DNA of 64,000 nucleotides from Thecaphora thlaspeos (Eukaryota > Basidiomycota > Ustilaginomycetes > Urocystidales > Glomosporiaceae), in contig UWYS01000001.1 in the NCBI GenBank assembly GCA_900291925.1, forward strand, positions 1 through 64,000, in the 5' to 3' direction. A program made the position numbers and the translations under genes. The notes beneath the pieces are model-generated. The model saw only the letters and a list, made by a program, of their open reading frames with translations. It ran no database searches and was not told the origin of the DNA. Shown here one piece after another: positions 55,403 to 64,000 of the stretch (positions within the stretch are counted from its first letter, which is position 1; every line of letters starts with the position of its first letter).

Positions 55403-56209
55403 ATGACTGCCAACAAGCTCGGCAACAGCACCGTCTCGGTCACGCTGATTGGCACCGCCACCGCAGTCCTGCAGATCGACGATGTCCGCTTCATCACGGA
55501 CCCGGCGTTTGACGAGGCAGGAAGCCAGTACCCCATTGGGCCCGAGATTAGCTTGACCAACACGGCCGGTCCTGCTATTACCATCGACAAGCTAGGCCAC
55601 ATTGATGCAGTGCTGCTGAGCCACGAGGACCACCCTGACAACCTCGACACGCTCGGGCGCAGGCTGCTCGACGGGCGGCTGGTCCTCACCATCCAGGACG
55701 GCGCCAGCAAGCTCGCACCGCGGCCCGACGTCTACGGTCTGGGCGACTGGCAGAGCCAGCAGGTCAAAATCGCCGGCAAGCAATTCACCATCACCGCCGT
55801 CCCCTGCCAGCACTTCCCCGGCGGCGAGTGCGTGGGCTTCATCGTCGAATCGCCCTCGTTCGGCTCGACCGATGGTCTGCCCAACGCCATCTACTTCACC
55901 GGCGACACGGTCCTCTTTGACGAGCTGTACAAGATCAAGGAAAAGTGGCACATTTCCCTCCTCCTCATCAACCTTGGCAGCGCCATGGCCCCCATTCGTC
56001 CCGACGGCAGCTACGATCAGATCACCATGGACTCGCTCTCGGCCGCCAAGCTCATCGACGACATCAAGCCAGACGTCATCGTGCCGCAGCACTTTGACAG
56101 CTGGCTTCACTTCTCCGAGGGCAGCGACGACGTAAAGGAAAACTGGAGACAGGCCGGCATCCACAACGTCGTCTACCCCAAGCTCGGCGAGGCGCTCCGC
56201 GTGTGCTAG
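55403..56209 (+). CDS. Metallo-beta-lactamase-fold hydrolase (UlaG-like)
   Basis: Predicted metal-dependent hydrolase of the MBL superfamily, closest in layout to the UlaG/YtnP-like group; substrate unknown. Single exon, 268 residues. VTLIGTATAVLQIDDVRFIT with DPAFDEAG is the first strand-loop (DP motif). The metal-binding motif is LLSHEDHPDNLD (H-x-D-H-x-D form, near residue 73). The later ligands are probably in PCQHFPGGECVGF and YFTGDTVLFDELY (GDT, Asp), and in VIVPQHFDSWLHF near the C-terminus (terminal His). The protein has no signal peptide, suggesting a cytosolic location. A short pyrimidine-rich leader with a (CTCTAT)n-like stretch (about 55320-55347) precedes the ATG. Confidence 0.85.
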   Translation: MTANKLGNSTVSVTLIGTATAVLQIDDVRFITDPAFDEAGSQYPIGPEISLTNTAGPAITIDKLGHIDAVLLSHEDHPDNLDTLGRRLLDGRLVLTIQDGASKLAPRPDVYGLGDWQSQQVKIAGKQFTITAVPCQHFPGGECVGFIVESPSFGSTDGLPNAIYFTGDTVLFDELYKIKEKWHISLLLINLGSAMAPIRPDGSYDQITMDSLSAAKLIDDIKPDVIVPQHFDSWLHFSEGSDDVKENWRQAGIHNVVYPKLGEALRVC

Positions 56210-56525
56210 GGCGCGCCTGCCGTCGACCAGCTCAGCTTGATGGTGGTGGTGGCGGCTGCTGCTGCAGACCGCAAACCGTCCAATGGTCGGCTCTCCGGGT
56301 CATCAGAATGAGCGCGACCTTCGCACGGACGTGACAATCATCGGTGCAGCGACCTCACTTGTTGCTCGAAACAAGGAATGAACTGGCAATGCAATCAAGC
56401 GATCGACCATGTGCGCATGACACGGGGCCCCGGCTGCTGTTACCCGTGGAACCCCCGTGTTGATAGGTTGCAGTGGTAAAGAGTGTGACGGCGCCGTTGC
56501 GGGTACAATCCATGCATCTCGAAAT
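56210..56525. other. Convergent intergenic region, 0.3 kb
   Basis: Lies between the stop codons of the MBL-fold gene and PEX12. A GGT-type trinucleotide stretch (gatggtggtggtggcggc) lies near 56239-56256. Nothing else stands out. Confidence 0.55.
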
Positions 56526-58064
56526 TCAACCAAGGACTTTCCTCAACCCCTCGATTCCCTCGTGTACTTTGATGAGGGTGACGGGACACCTTTCGTATCT
56601 TTGTAGGTACTCGTGAGCGCAGGTGTAACAGAATACGTATCCGGTAGGTAAGAGGGCGGGATTATTGATCGGTGTAGCTCCACAGAGAGGACATGAATTA
56701 TGGATCAGTCTCCTCTCTGAACGTCGTTGATATGGCGGTGGTGCATCCTCTTCCTCTCCGCCTTCCCCTCCCTCTTGCTCTTCCTCGTCTTCTTTGGAAG
56801 AGGGTGCAAGGACAGTCACGAGTTTCGGCTTGGTATAACCTTCTGTCTTGTCGGTGTAGAGGATTCCACGAGGATGGGGTGAAAGTACGGTAGGAGGTCC
56901 GAATAGTGGTAAACCACTTTCTCCTTCCTCGGCACCGCTTCCCGTGCCGCCGTTGGAGGTGGCGGTGGTGCGACGTCGTCTTGGATTGTCGGCACCGTAC
57001 CACCATTCGAGAAACTTGAAGAAGAAGATCGACAGAGGAAGGAGGTATTTCAGACTTTCAAAGATGAGGCGCGGTGAGAGGCGGAGTAGTGTGAGGATGA
57101 GACGCAGTGGGTGCGTCAAAGGTGGAAGAGAGGGTGGGAGCAGAGGTCGACGTGGCTGTGGAAGAGGGATGGTGAAAGACGAGGAATGTTTAACGTCAGT
57201 TGGAAAGAAGGTTATGTCGAGGTGCAGGCAAGGACAGCGGGGAATACTTACGCCATCACCTCCTCCCATCCTTCTCAGATCGACGCGCATCAGCCAGAAC
57301 CAAGGACGCCAGTATGGCGTCTTGTCGAAGAGGTAGCCTACGTTGTACGTCAGAAGCCAGAGCTGGTAGAGCACGCCTGCGTACGGATAGGAAGACTTGA
57401 AGAGGCGTAGAAACGTGCGGTGGAGACGCTGACGGCGGGAGAGTGGGGTCTGCGGTGCCAAAGAGGTGTCAAGGCGGGAAGTCAGTCGTCGTCCCTCCCT
57501 GCACAGGCTAGGGGTGAGGGGGATACGTACCTCGTCTACTAATCGAGCCCTGCCACCACCACCGCCACCGCCATCGCCGAACAGTCCATCGTCAAGCTCG
57601 TCGATGCCACCGCCGTTCCTCTCCCAGAAATCGTGCAGTTTCGTGGCGAGGTAAGGCATTCCGACGCTGAAGAACAACGACATCCTGATCTGGCTCTTTG
57701 TCAACCTCTCCCTCTTCTCGATGGCCTTGCTTGTACTGCCTCCTCCCTGTTGCGCCCTGACGGTCTGAAGGGCGGGTCTGGCCCTTCGCTTGAGACCGTA
57801 AAAGTTCTCTGAGAACGTGGCACTCCACGTTTTGAGGTAGTGTCGTTCGACACCCAGCATGATGACGTGGTAGAGCTCATCGAAGTTGTTGACGACGCGA
57901 AGGAGGTAGCGAGGCGAGCGTTGTGCGAGGACCGAGAGGATGTATCGTAGTGCCGGTTGGAGGAGGGAGTTGAGTTGGGACGAGGCGGCCAACTCGAAAA
58001 AGGAGGGGTGGTATGGGTCGGAAGAGGAGGAGGAGGTGGGGTCGACGGCGGTGAGGAGGTCCAT
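56526..58064 (-). CDS. PEX12: Peroxin-12, peroxisomal RING E3 subunit
   Basis: Peroxisomal membrane RING protein of the Pex2-Pex10-Pex12 ubiquitin ligase, which recycles the Pex5 import receptor. Exons 58064-57531, 57449-57252 and 57155-56526 give 453 residues. Both introns (81 and 96 bases, GTACGT/GTAAGT...CAG) are stop-free multiples of three, so the unspliced frame is also open at 512 residues. The spliced version matches Pex12 better. The N-terminus has MDLLTAVDPTSSSSS and PSFFELAASSQLNSLLQPAL, typical of the family. RVVNNFDELYHVIMLGVERH and YPYAGVLYQLWLLTYNVGYL follow, then the membrane segment and FFFKFLEWWYG. The C-terminal RING-like domain is CPLCGATPINNP, TGYVFCYTCAHEYLQRYERC and PVTLIKVHEG, lacking some zinc ligands as is normal for Pex12. 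Confidence 0.93.
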   Translation of the reverse strand: MDLLTAVDPTSSSSSDPYHPSFFELAASSQLNSLLQPALRYILSVLAQRSPRYLLRVVNNFDELYHVIMLGVERHYLKTWSATFSENFYGLKRRARPALQTVRAQQGGGSTSKAIEKRERLTKSQIRMSLFFSVGMPYLATKLHDFWERNGGGIDELDDGLFGDGGGGGGGRARLVDEVRIPLTPSLCREGRRLTSRLDTSLAPQTPLSRRQRLHRTFLRLFKSSYPYAGVLYQLWLLTYNVGYLFDKTPYWRPWFWLMRVDLRRMGGGDGVSIPRCPCLHLDITFFPTDVKHSSSFTIPLPQPRRPLLPPSLPPLTHPLRLILTLLRLSPRLIFESLKYLLPLSIFFFKFLEWWYGADNPRRRRTTATSNGGTGSGAEEGESGLPLFGPPTVLSPHPRGILYTDKTEGYTKPKLVTVLAPSSKEDEEEQEGGEGGEEEDAPPPYQRRSERRLIHNSCPLCGATPINNPALLPTGYVFCYTCAHEYLQRYERCPVTLIKVHEGIEGLRKVLG

Positions 58065-58425
58065 GGTGCCGGTGGGTGCACACGGTGTGGCGTGCCGGTG
58101 GAAGGGACGATGTCGCGTGCGTGGCGGGTGGAGGGGATGGTGGTGGAGGGAAGGAAAGGCAAAGGCAAAGACAGGAGAAGGGAGGGGTGCATATCAGGCC
58201 GGGCGAGAAGCTTGAGAGCGTGCCGTGCGCCGTCGTGGCTTTCAGGTGTCCCGGCAACTTGGGCGCGCCGGCACGCGGGAAGGTGGCTCGCGCGCTCCGT
58301 CGGGTGTCGGGTGTCGGGTGTCGGGCACGCGCAGCGCAGGCCAAACCTCAACGCGCCGCCCTTGGCAATAGTCAGTCATCGACTCCATCACGTCCCCAAG
58401 ACAGAGGCAGTCATCCTGGCATTCA

Positions 58426-58501
<76 letters not shown>

Positions 58502-58692
58502 AGTAGCACAGCCGTCACTTGCTCGTCGCGGAAGTCATCACGGCATTCAGCACTGTAGTAGCAGCACAGCCACCCCATCACCGTCTCAAGGTAGTAACTT
58601 GGCAGAATTCAGTGCGACCCGAAAAACTCATAGCTACACACTTATCTACAACCATGACAGAGCGCCACGCCGCCAACCTCCCCGGCCCGCTC
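58065..58692. other. Intergenic, 0.6 kb, with trinucleotide and GGTGTCG repeats
   Basis: Upstream region of PEX12 and 3' flank of PWP1 (both minus). Contains a (GGTGTCG)3 heptamer repeat at about 58302-58325 and a compound CAG/TAG microsatellite at 58430-58501. No coding region is supported. Confidence 0.6.
58430..58501 (+). repeat. Compound (CAG)n(TAG)n trinucleotide repeat
   Basis: About ten CAG units (58430-58459) run directly into about fourteen TAG units (58460-58501) in the 3' flank of PWP1. A single C-to-T change in the repeat unit followed by expansion would explain the junction. Confidence 0.93.
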
Positions 58693-60474
58693 TCACTCCT
58701 CCATGCCCTCGCCCTCATCCTCGTCATCCTCATCGTCATCCACCACGCCCAACACGCCGTCGCCACGCGCCAGCTCGCTCCCGTCGATGTCCACCTTGAA
58801 CTGACCCGCCAGCCTCCTCAGCCTGTCGCCGAACGTCTTGCGAATCCCGACGTTGCTCAGCGAGTTCCAGACCTGCAGCTTGCCAACGCTGCCAGCCGCC
58901 GCTATCGTCATGGCGTCGTCGGGCGAGAAGGTGGCCGAAAACACCTTGCCCACACCCAGGTCGCGCGACGTGACGAGGTTGATGCTCTTCTTCTCCTTGC
59001 CCGCCACGCCGCTCGCCTCGACGTTCCACACCTTGACCGTCTTGTCGCTGCCGCCCGTCAGCATGCAGCCGGGGATGTGCGGCGAAATGTCGAGCGACGT
59101 GCACGCCGTGTCGTGCGCAGACAGCGTGAAGAGCGCAGACGCCTTGGCCTGCTCCGCCGTCGACGACGGCAGCGAGCGCGCATCGAACGCCTGCACCAGC
59201 CCGGACTCCATCGACACCATGAACTCGTTCTCCGCCCAGCCGTTCCACTGCACCGCCTCGACGTCGGCGCCGATGCGGCACGACACGGCCACGTCGGGCG
59301 TCCGCGTGTCAAAAATGCGGATCGTCTTGTCGTACGAGCCCGTCAGCAGCACGGCCGGGTTCGCGCACCCGCTCGCTCCGGGCGCGCCCGCGTGCCACGC
59401 CACGCTCTGCACCTTGTCCGTGTGCGCATCAAACGAGCGCAGCGCCACCGAGTCCTCGCCCGTGTTGGGCCGCGAGAGGTCCCACAGCTTGACCGTCGTA
59501 TCGGCCGAGGCGGAGGCGAGCAGGTTGCGCGCCAGCGGGTTCCACGACAGCGAGAGCACCGCATCGACGTGGTACTCTGCGTTGGCGATGCGCGAGCGCG
59601 TCAATTTCTTCTTCTTCTTGCCCGTGCCCAGCGGCAGGCCCAGGTCGGCCGTCTGATCCTTTCGTCCGAGGATGGCGTCCGGGTAGAGGCCCTCGACCGT
59701 GTCCATCGACCAGATCTCAATCTCCGGGTCCATGGTCCCCACCGCGACAAAGTTGCCCGCGGTGCCCGCCGGCTTGGACGACGAGGCCGAGGCCGAGCCG
59801 TTCTGGTCGGCGTCAAAGGGCGCCGGCGTGTAGTCGAGCCACTCGAGGCAGAGCGGGAACGAGGGGAGCATGAGGTCGTGATGAACGTAGAGGTTCGAGT
59901 CGCCGGCCGCGTAGACGTAGGCCTCGAGCTGAGAGACGTCGTCTTCTGTCCTGGCGGTGAGGACGACGTTGTCGGAGGGGTAAACTTCGAGCTCCTCACG
60001 GTCCTCGTCGTGGTCCTCTGCCTCTGCGCCGTCCTTGACGGTGATGTAGGGGTCCTCGTCGTTGGAGCGGCAGAACTGGAGGCCTTTTATGTTGCTGAAG
60101 GCGCCCATGGCGGAGCGGACGGGGGCATCGTCGTCGTACTCGTCGAGGTTGTACTTTGAGAGGTCGTTGGGGTCCTCGGGCTCGGCATTGTCCGGCTTGG
60201 CTACATCGTCGGCCATGTCCATCTCGGCGTCTTGATCGTCGTCGTGGTCGTCGTCGCCATTGTCGTCCTGCCACTCGTCTGCTGCGGGTCCTGCGGCGTA
60301 GGGGTCCTTGCCTCGGGCGATGTCATTCTGTGCCTGCTGGAACTGTGCTTTGGCATCTTCGAGGTTGACGTTGGCCATGCGGCTGACGCGTTCGAGCTCG
60401 CCGTCATCAAGGTCGTAGCGCTTAGGGTGTCGTGCGGAGCGGCCGCGTGCGATCCAGGCTGTTGCCGAGATCAT
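58693..60474 (-). CDS. PWP1: Periodic tryptophan protein 1 (WD40 ribosome-biogenesis factor)
   Basis: Nucleolar WD40 protein involved in rRNA transcription and early 60S pre-ribosome assembly. Single exon of 593 residues. The N-terminal part is family-typical: MISATAWIARGRSARHPKRY, then YDLDDGELERVSRMANVNLE, then a strongly acidic stretch (EWQDDNGDDDHDDDQDAEMD). LSKYNLDEYDDD, YPSDNVVLTARTEDDVSQLE and FPLCLEWLDY follow. The WD repeats include VGTMDPEIEIWSMD, HVDAVLSLSWNPLARNLLAS with ASADTTVKLWDLS, DAHTDKVQSVAWHAG, TGSYDKTIRIFDTRTPDVAV, LSAHDTACTSLDISPHIPGC with LTGGSDKTVKVWNVEA, and AAGSVGKLQVWNSLSN. The tail is acidic. It is divergent from RPF2, another 60S assembly factor, with 511 bases between the start codons. 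Confidence 0.95.
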   Translation of the reverse strand: MISATAWIARGRSARHPKRYDLDDGELERVSRMANVNLEDAKAQFQQAQNDIARGKDPYAAGPAADEWQDDNGDDDHDDDQDAEMDMADDVAKPDNAEPEDPNDLSKYNLDEYDDDAPVRSAMGAFSNIKGLQFCRSNDEDPYITVKDGAEAEDHDEDREELEVYPSDNVVLTARTEDDVSQLEAYVYAAGDSNLYVHHDLMLPSFPLCLEWLDYTPAPFDADQNGSASASSSKPAGTAGNFVAVGTMDPEIEIWSMDTVEGLYPDAILGRKDQTADLGLPLGTGKKKKKLTRSRIANAEYHVDAVLSLSWNPLARNLLASASADTTVKLWDLSRPNTGEDSVALRSFDAHTDKVQSVAWHAGAPGASGCANPAVLLTGSYDKTIRIFDTRTPDVAVSCRIGADVEAVQWNGWAENEFMVSMESGLVQAFDARSLPSSTAEQAKASALFTLSAHDTACTSLDISPHIPGCMLTGGSDKTVKVWNVEASGVAGKEKKSINLVTSRDLGVGKVFSATFSPDDAMTIAAAGSVGKLQVWNSLSNVGIRKTFGDRLRRLAGQFKVDIDGSELARGDGVLGVVDDDEDDEDEGEGMEE

Positions 60475-60985
60475 GCTCGGGTGCGTCTAGGTTGAGAGGC
60501 GGATGATGGAGCGACGTAGCGGTGGAGCGGTGATGGAGGATATATGGGCAGTACCAAAGTGGAGAGAGGGAGGAGAAAGAGAAAGAGGAGCCCCCAACAC
60601 ACGCTTGACATATTTCTTCCTGGTCCAAGGCAAGACGAGGCTCTGGAATTTTTTGCCTTGTCTGCGAAGCGGCGTGCCCGGGTCCCGATGAAAGTGGAGC
60701 GTAGGAGCGGCTTAGTCAGTGACCCTGGGCGCCTAGCGTGTCACTCGTGGACGCGCAGCGCTGCAGGAAGATTTCCCCTTTGCTGGCGCAGCTTTCCACC
60801 AAACCTTTTTTTTCCTCGCAGAGAAAGACTCTGCCGCTTGGCAGCAGCGCAGAGGCCCTGTAGACCCCACGCCCCCCCCCCCCTTTCCCGGGCCCCTCGC
60901 TCTCTCCACCCCTCGCCATCCTCCGCCCTTCTCTCATACCCCTCCCTCACCGCCATTACCATCGCCCCCCATCCCACCTTCTACG
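60475..60985. promoter_or_regulatory. Bidirectional promoter region between PWP1 and RPF2
   Basis: Two 60S ribosome-assembly genes are transcribed outward from this 511-base region. It contains a T/C-rich stretch (60790-60830), a run of 12 C at 60872-60883, and CT-rich sequence up to the RPF2 ATG. I could not identify a perfect RRPE or PAC element by eye. A plus-strand open frame crosses the region in the phase of RPF2 exon 2, but the RPF2 first exon is in another frame. Confidence 0.55.
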
Positions 60986-62481
60986 ATGCTGCGCACACCC
61001 AAGCCGAAGAACGCTCGCTCCAAGCGCGCGCTCGAGAAGCGCGAGGCGCGCGAGTTCGAGGCCGCCAAGACGGCCGTCTTCGTAAAGGGCTCGCGCACCT
61101 CGGCCAAGGTCAACCTCGCCATGCAGGAGCTCTCGCTGCTCAAGAAGCCAGACACCATCCCCTTCAACAAGAAGAACGAGGTACAGCCATTCGAGGACAC
61201 CAGCTCCTTCGACTTCTGGTCCGGCAAGAACGACGCCAGCCTCTTCCTCGTCGGCAACAGCCAAAAAAAGAGGCCCGACAACCTCACGTGGATCAGGATG
61301 TTCGACGGCAAGGTCCTCGACATGATCGAGAATGGCGTCCTAGACGTCAAGAGCATGCACGACTTCAACGTGAGCATCCAGCGCCACCTAGCGAGCCGAG
61401 TCCGCCCTGCATTCAAGCCGCGCGTGCCGACAACGCCGCTGACATGTCCTCGCCCTCCCTTACGATCTTGACCCCCCTCCCCACCACACAGGGCCCCAAA
61501 CCCGGTCTCGGGATGCGCCCCCTCTTCCACTTTTCCGGCCCGCAGTTCCACACGCCCGAGGACGCCTCCATCTCGACGCTATGCGGCTCCGACGGCACTG
61601 ACGCCGATCCGTCGGGTGCCTACCAGCAGCTCAAATCCATGCTCCTCGACTTCTACCGCGGCGAGGAGCTCAAGACTAACCAGATCGCCCTCTCGGGTCT
61701 CCAGCACCTCATCTCGGTAACCGCTGCGCCCATCTCGACTGCGGCGACCAAGGGAGGCGATGCGGCCAAGGCGTCAGCGGCCAACGGCAACGGCGATGCG
61801 ACGCTCGAGGCGCTCTACAAGGCGGCCGGCCTGACCAACCAGGGAACGACGCTCGCCTCGTCGACGCAGACGCTCACCTCTCCCGAGCACAACCTGGTGC
61901 ACGTCCGCGTCTACACGATTCAGATGCTCGCCTCGGGCTCCAAGCTGCCGCGCATCGAGCTGTCCGAGTGCGGACCGTCCTTTGACCTCACCATGCGGCG
62001 ACGCAGGCCGGCGCCGCTCGACGCCATGACGGCGGCGCTGAGGCGGCCCAAGACGCAGGAGGAGCTCAACAGGCAGGGCAAGGGCAAGAAGAAGAACATT
62101 GAGACAGACGACATGGGCGACATGGTCGGCCGCATCCACGTGGGCAGGCAGGATCTCGTCGACCTCCAGACGAGGAAGATGAAGGGTCTCAAGCGTGGCG
62201 CCAACGAGGACGAGGACGACGAAGGCGGCGCCGGCGACGAGAGCCGAGACGGGAGCGATGACGAGGATGAGGATGACGAGCAGATCGGCTACGAGGACGA
62301 AGATGACGACGAGGTCGTGTACGGCGACGAGGATGCAAGCGACGAGGAACTCGAGATGGAGGACATGACCGTCCCCGCCGACGACGAGAGCGACGATAAG
62401 GAGGAGGAGGAGGCGGCCGCCGCCGCACCACCACCCAAGGCCAAGGCGGCGCCGGCGTCGAAGAAGAAGCAACGTAGATAA
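60986..62481 (+). CDS. RPF2: Ribosome production factor 2 (Brix domain)
   Basis: Brix-domain nucleolar protein that, with Rrs1, recruits the 5S RNP (5S rRNA, uL18, uL5) to the pre-60S particle. Exons 60986-61369 and 61492-62481 join in phase 0 across a GTGAGC...ACACAG intron, giving 457 residues. The N-terminus MLRTPKPKNARSKRALEKRE is typical. SFDFWSGKNDASLFLVGNSQ and KKRPDNLTWIRMFDGKVLDM form the Brix core, followed across the splice by GPKPGLGMRPLFHFSGPQFH and LLDFYRGEELKTNQIALSGL. LVHVRVYTIQMLASGSKLPR and IELSECGPSFDLTMRRRRPA complete the domain. The C-terminal 110 residues are acidic (DEDDEGGAGDES and similar) and end in a Lys/Arg cluster (KKKQRR). The length exceeds yeast Rpf2 (about 344), mainly through that acidic tail and an Ala/Gly insertion near residues 230-260. 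Confidence 0.94.
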
Positions 62482-62743
62482 AGGCCGGAGCTCGTCCAGC
62501 AATCAGTAGCAGTCTCTCTCGCGCCTTCCACGTCGCTCTTTGATTTCCGTTTCTCGCCATTACTGGCCCACCCCCTCGCCCGTATTACCATATGTTGCCT
62601 GCTGTACCCCGTCACCTGTACTTCCGTCCTCAATCGTCGCCTGCAATAATCACAGCCTGATGATCGCATCATACACTTTGCTCGCTCGTCCATCCCGCAC
62701 CCGTTGCAAAGGGCAACAAGATTGATATTGTTCATCGCAATGT

Positions 62744-62810
62744 GGGATATGTAGGCAGCCTGCAAAGCCAGAAGTGCAGTCTTGCAGTCTGCCTACACGT
62801 CTAATATCCC
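62744..62810 (+). other. 67-base imperfect inverted repeat (possible structured RNA)
   Basis: Three nested stems: gggatat (62744-62750) with atatccc (62804-62810); gtaggcag (62751-62758) with ctgcctac (62789-62796); ctgcaa (62760-62765) with ttgcag (62782-62787). A seven-base bulge (62797-62803) and a 16-base loop remain. All 21 stem pairs are Watson-Crick. Confidence 0.6.
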
Positions 62811-62926
62811 GTTTTGTAGCCTGCCTATGCTTTTGATCTTTGAAGAGGGTCTACAGGGCTTCAGATTGAAGCTCATCTACCTATCCTGGACTTGCTGATT
62901 ATACAATTGGAGCTACAAATCTGACG

Positions 62927-62941
62927 TGTAGGTCACCTACA
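62927..62941. other. 15-base perfect palindrome tgtaggt-c-acctaca
   Basis: Two perfect 7-base arms around one central C. Its arm shares the GTAGG/CCTAC word that recurs in the neighbouring hairpin. It could be a dimeric transcription-factor site or part of a structured element. Confidence 0.5.
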
Positions 62942-63885
62942 GGTGTCTGTAAAAATCACAAAGTTGTAGCAAGGTCATTTTTCCAGCTGTGATTGCAGGC
63001 TGGCGGCAGGCGACGCGCGCGCACTGCTGGGCTCCGCTGCGCTGGACGCCAGCGCTGCTAGGGCTGCTCGGCTCCGCTGGAAGGCTGCGCCGCCATTCTT
63101 CCTCGCTGCCTCCACGCTGCCTCCAAGTTGCCGCCCCACCTCTTCGTCTGCCCCACGACCCCCTGTCACCACCACCCTCATCACCGTCACCTTCATCGCC
63201 CGCGCCACTCTCTTGCTCGCCAGACTCTCGCACACACATACAACGACACCAAGACAACAGCACGCAGCAGCAACACCCCCTCCTACCCCCCCGGATCCAC
63301 CCCCGCCCTTCCTTGCAGACCCCGCGGTCAGCCATCGCCGCTCCCCTCTGTTGCCTCCCCCGACCGAGCGACCGACAGGTGCCGAGCCATCAGCGCAGCT
63401 CTCTTTCCTTCTTCAGCTTCCACCTTCCCGTCTTTGTGCGCAACTCAGCCCAGCCTTGCCGCCCCCGATACGCCGCTGCGTCTTGTCGTGTGCTGCCACA
63501 GTTCGATCTTGACAACGCTCAGACCTCGGCCGCCTGCGCAACCTCGCCCTCATCCCCACCCTCATCATCCACGTCACCGTCCAGTAACTGCCGCCATCTC
63601 TTCTCTCTCCGCTGCGACAGAGCAGCCTACCCTGCACTCCCGACTGCATCCGGCCGCTATCTGCAACTCTTGCGCCGAATCACCATGACCTCTGCAGGCG
63701 CTGTCCATCTATCGGCTGTACAGTAAACACCCCGCCCCGGCACTCGTTCTCCACTCTACCACATTGCGCTTGGCATCGAGGCGGCTAGCTCGAAATCGTA
63801 CCTCTCTTTCATCAACCCGGCCCGGTCTTCCCTTGTAATCCTACCCTAGTCAGCGCGATTGACGCAGCATCTCCATCGCCAAGCC

Positions 63886-64000
63886 ATGCCTCCAGGCTAC
63901 GACCCCATCCGCGACATGGGCCGGGAGCCTAGCGCCGCCTCTGCCAGCCCTCCGCCGCCTCCGCAAATGCCCTCGCCTCACCCACATCGAGCGTTGCTGC
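63886..64000 (+). CDS. 5' end of an unidentified gene, cut by the window edge
   Basis: An ATG at 63886 opens a frame that runs to the last base (38 codons), beginning MPPGYDPIRDMGREPSAASA and continuing Pro-rich. It follows a long pyrimidine-rich leader, like other gene starts in this window. Too little is visible to name a family; the start could also lie in a later exon. Confidence 0.5.
   Translation, partial: MPPGYDPIRDMGREPSAASASPPPPPQMPSPHPHRALL

Larger units (their letters stand above)
62482..63885. other. Intergenic, 1.4 kb: AT-richer 5' part with hairpin, pyrimidine-rich 3' part
   Basis: The first 500 bases (RPF2 3' flank) are noticeably less GC-rich and hold a 67-base imperfect hairpin and a 15-base palindrome, listed separately. 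From about 63070 the sequence becomes CT-rich and C-rich and reads as promoter plus 5' leader of the next plus-strand gene. The plus-strand open frames there are low-complexity Pro/Ser/Arg and not credible proteins. Confidence 0.55.

Noticed and set aside
58519..60159. 546-codon plus-strand frame opposite PWP1
   Set aside because: Arg/Val/Gly-rich antisense frame. PWP1 on minus has clear WD40 repeats.
60544..61491. Extension of the RPF2 exon-2 frame upstream to 60544
   Set aside because: The frame is open through the RPF2 first exon and the promoter, but it reads out of phase with the conserved first exon (MLRTPKPKNARSKR). The GTGAGC...CAG intron explains the join.
62989..63726. Plus-strand frames of 99-245 codons near the right edge
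   Set aside because: Three overlapping frames of Pro/Ser/Arg/His-rich composition in CT/C-rich leader DNA, with no domain.

Overview
This window is the left end of a eukaryotic chromosome. It opens with about 224 bases of CCCTAA repeats (the C strand of a TTAGGG telomere) and then passes straight into unique, gene-dense DNA. High GC content, introns of roughly 80-180 bases with GT-AG borders, about 20 genes in 64 kb, C/G-ending codons and the gene families present all point to a fungus. A basidiomycete is most likely, probably in Ustilaginomycotina. The genus cannot be fixed from the sequence alone. I see no transposon, virus, CRISPR array, toxin gene or secondary-metabolite cluster.

Layout from the telomere inward (strand in brackets): N-acetylglucosamine kinase (-); Dpb11/TopBP1-type BRCT protein (-); RanBPM-like LisH-CTLH-CRA protein (+); a five-exon coiled-coil protein of unknown function (+); an SDR (-); an EFM7/NNT1-type methyltransferase (+); a DUF1295 membrane protein (-); SIP5 (-); a 5.2-kb stretch with no confident gene; CDC42 in six exons (+); an S28 serine peptidase (+); mitochondrial isoleucyl-tRNA synthetase (-); a SAP-domain/membrane protein whose reading frame splices into an RraA-like aldolase domain (+); glycine cleavage H protein (+); a RING-CH membrane ubiquitin ligase (+); ELP3 (-); a five-domain fasciclin membrane protein (+); a second SDR (-); UBP14 (+); a metallo-beta-lactamase-fold protein (+); PEX12 (-); PWP1 (-); RPF2 (+); and the first codons of a further gene (+) cut by the window edge.

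Nearly all of these are core housekeeping genes: genome integrity, translation, tRNA modification, ubiquitin recycling, peroxisome import, polarity and 60S ribosome assembly. A few neighbours make functional sense. PWP1 and RPF2, both 60S assembly factors, are divergent across about 0.5 kb. ISM1, the SAP-RraA gene and GCV3 are adjacent and all look mitochondrial. Exon borders were placed by hand from splice consensus, reading phase and family similarity. Where the phase closes and the joined protein matches a family I am confident in the model.

The least ordinary items are the SAP-RraA fusion with no internal start codon, a 67-base imperfect hairpin downstream of RPF2, a TATA-centred palindrome ahead of a 30-codon ORF, an 85-bp tandem duplication covering the 3' end of the methyltransferase gene, and the empty region upstream of CDC42.
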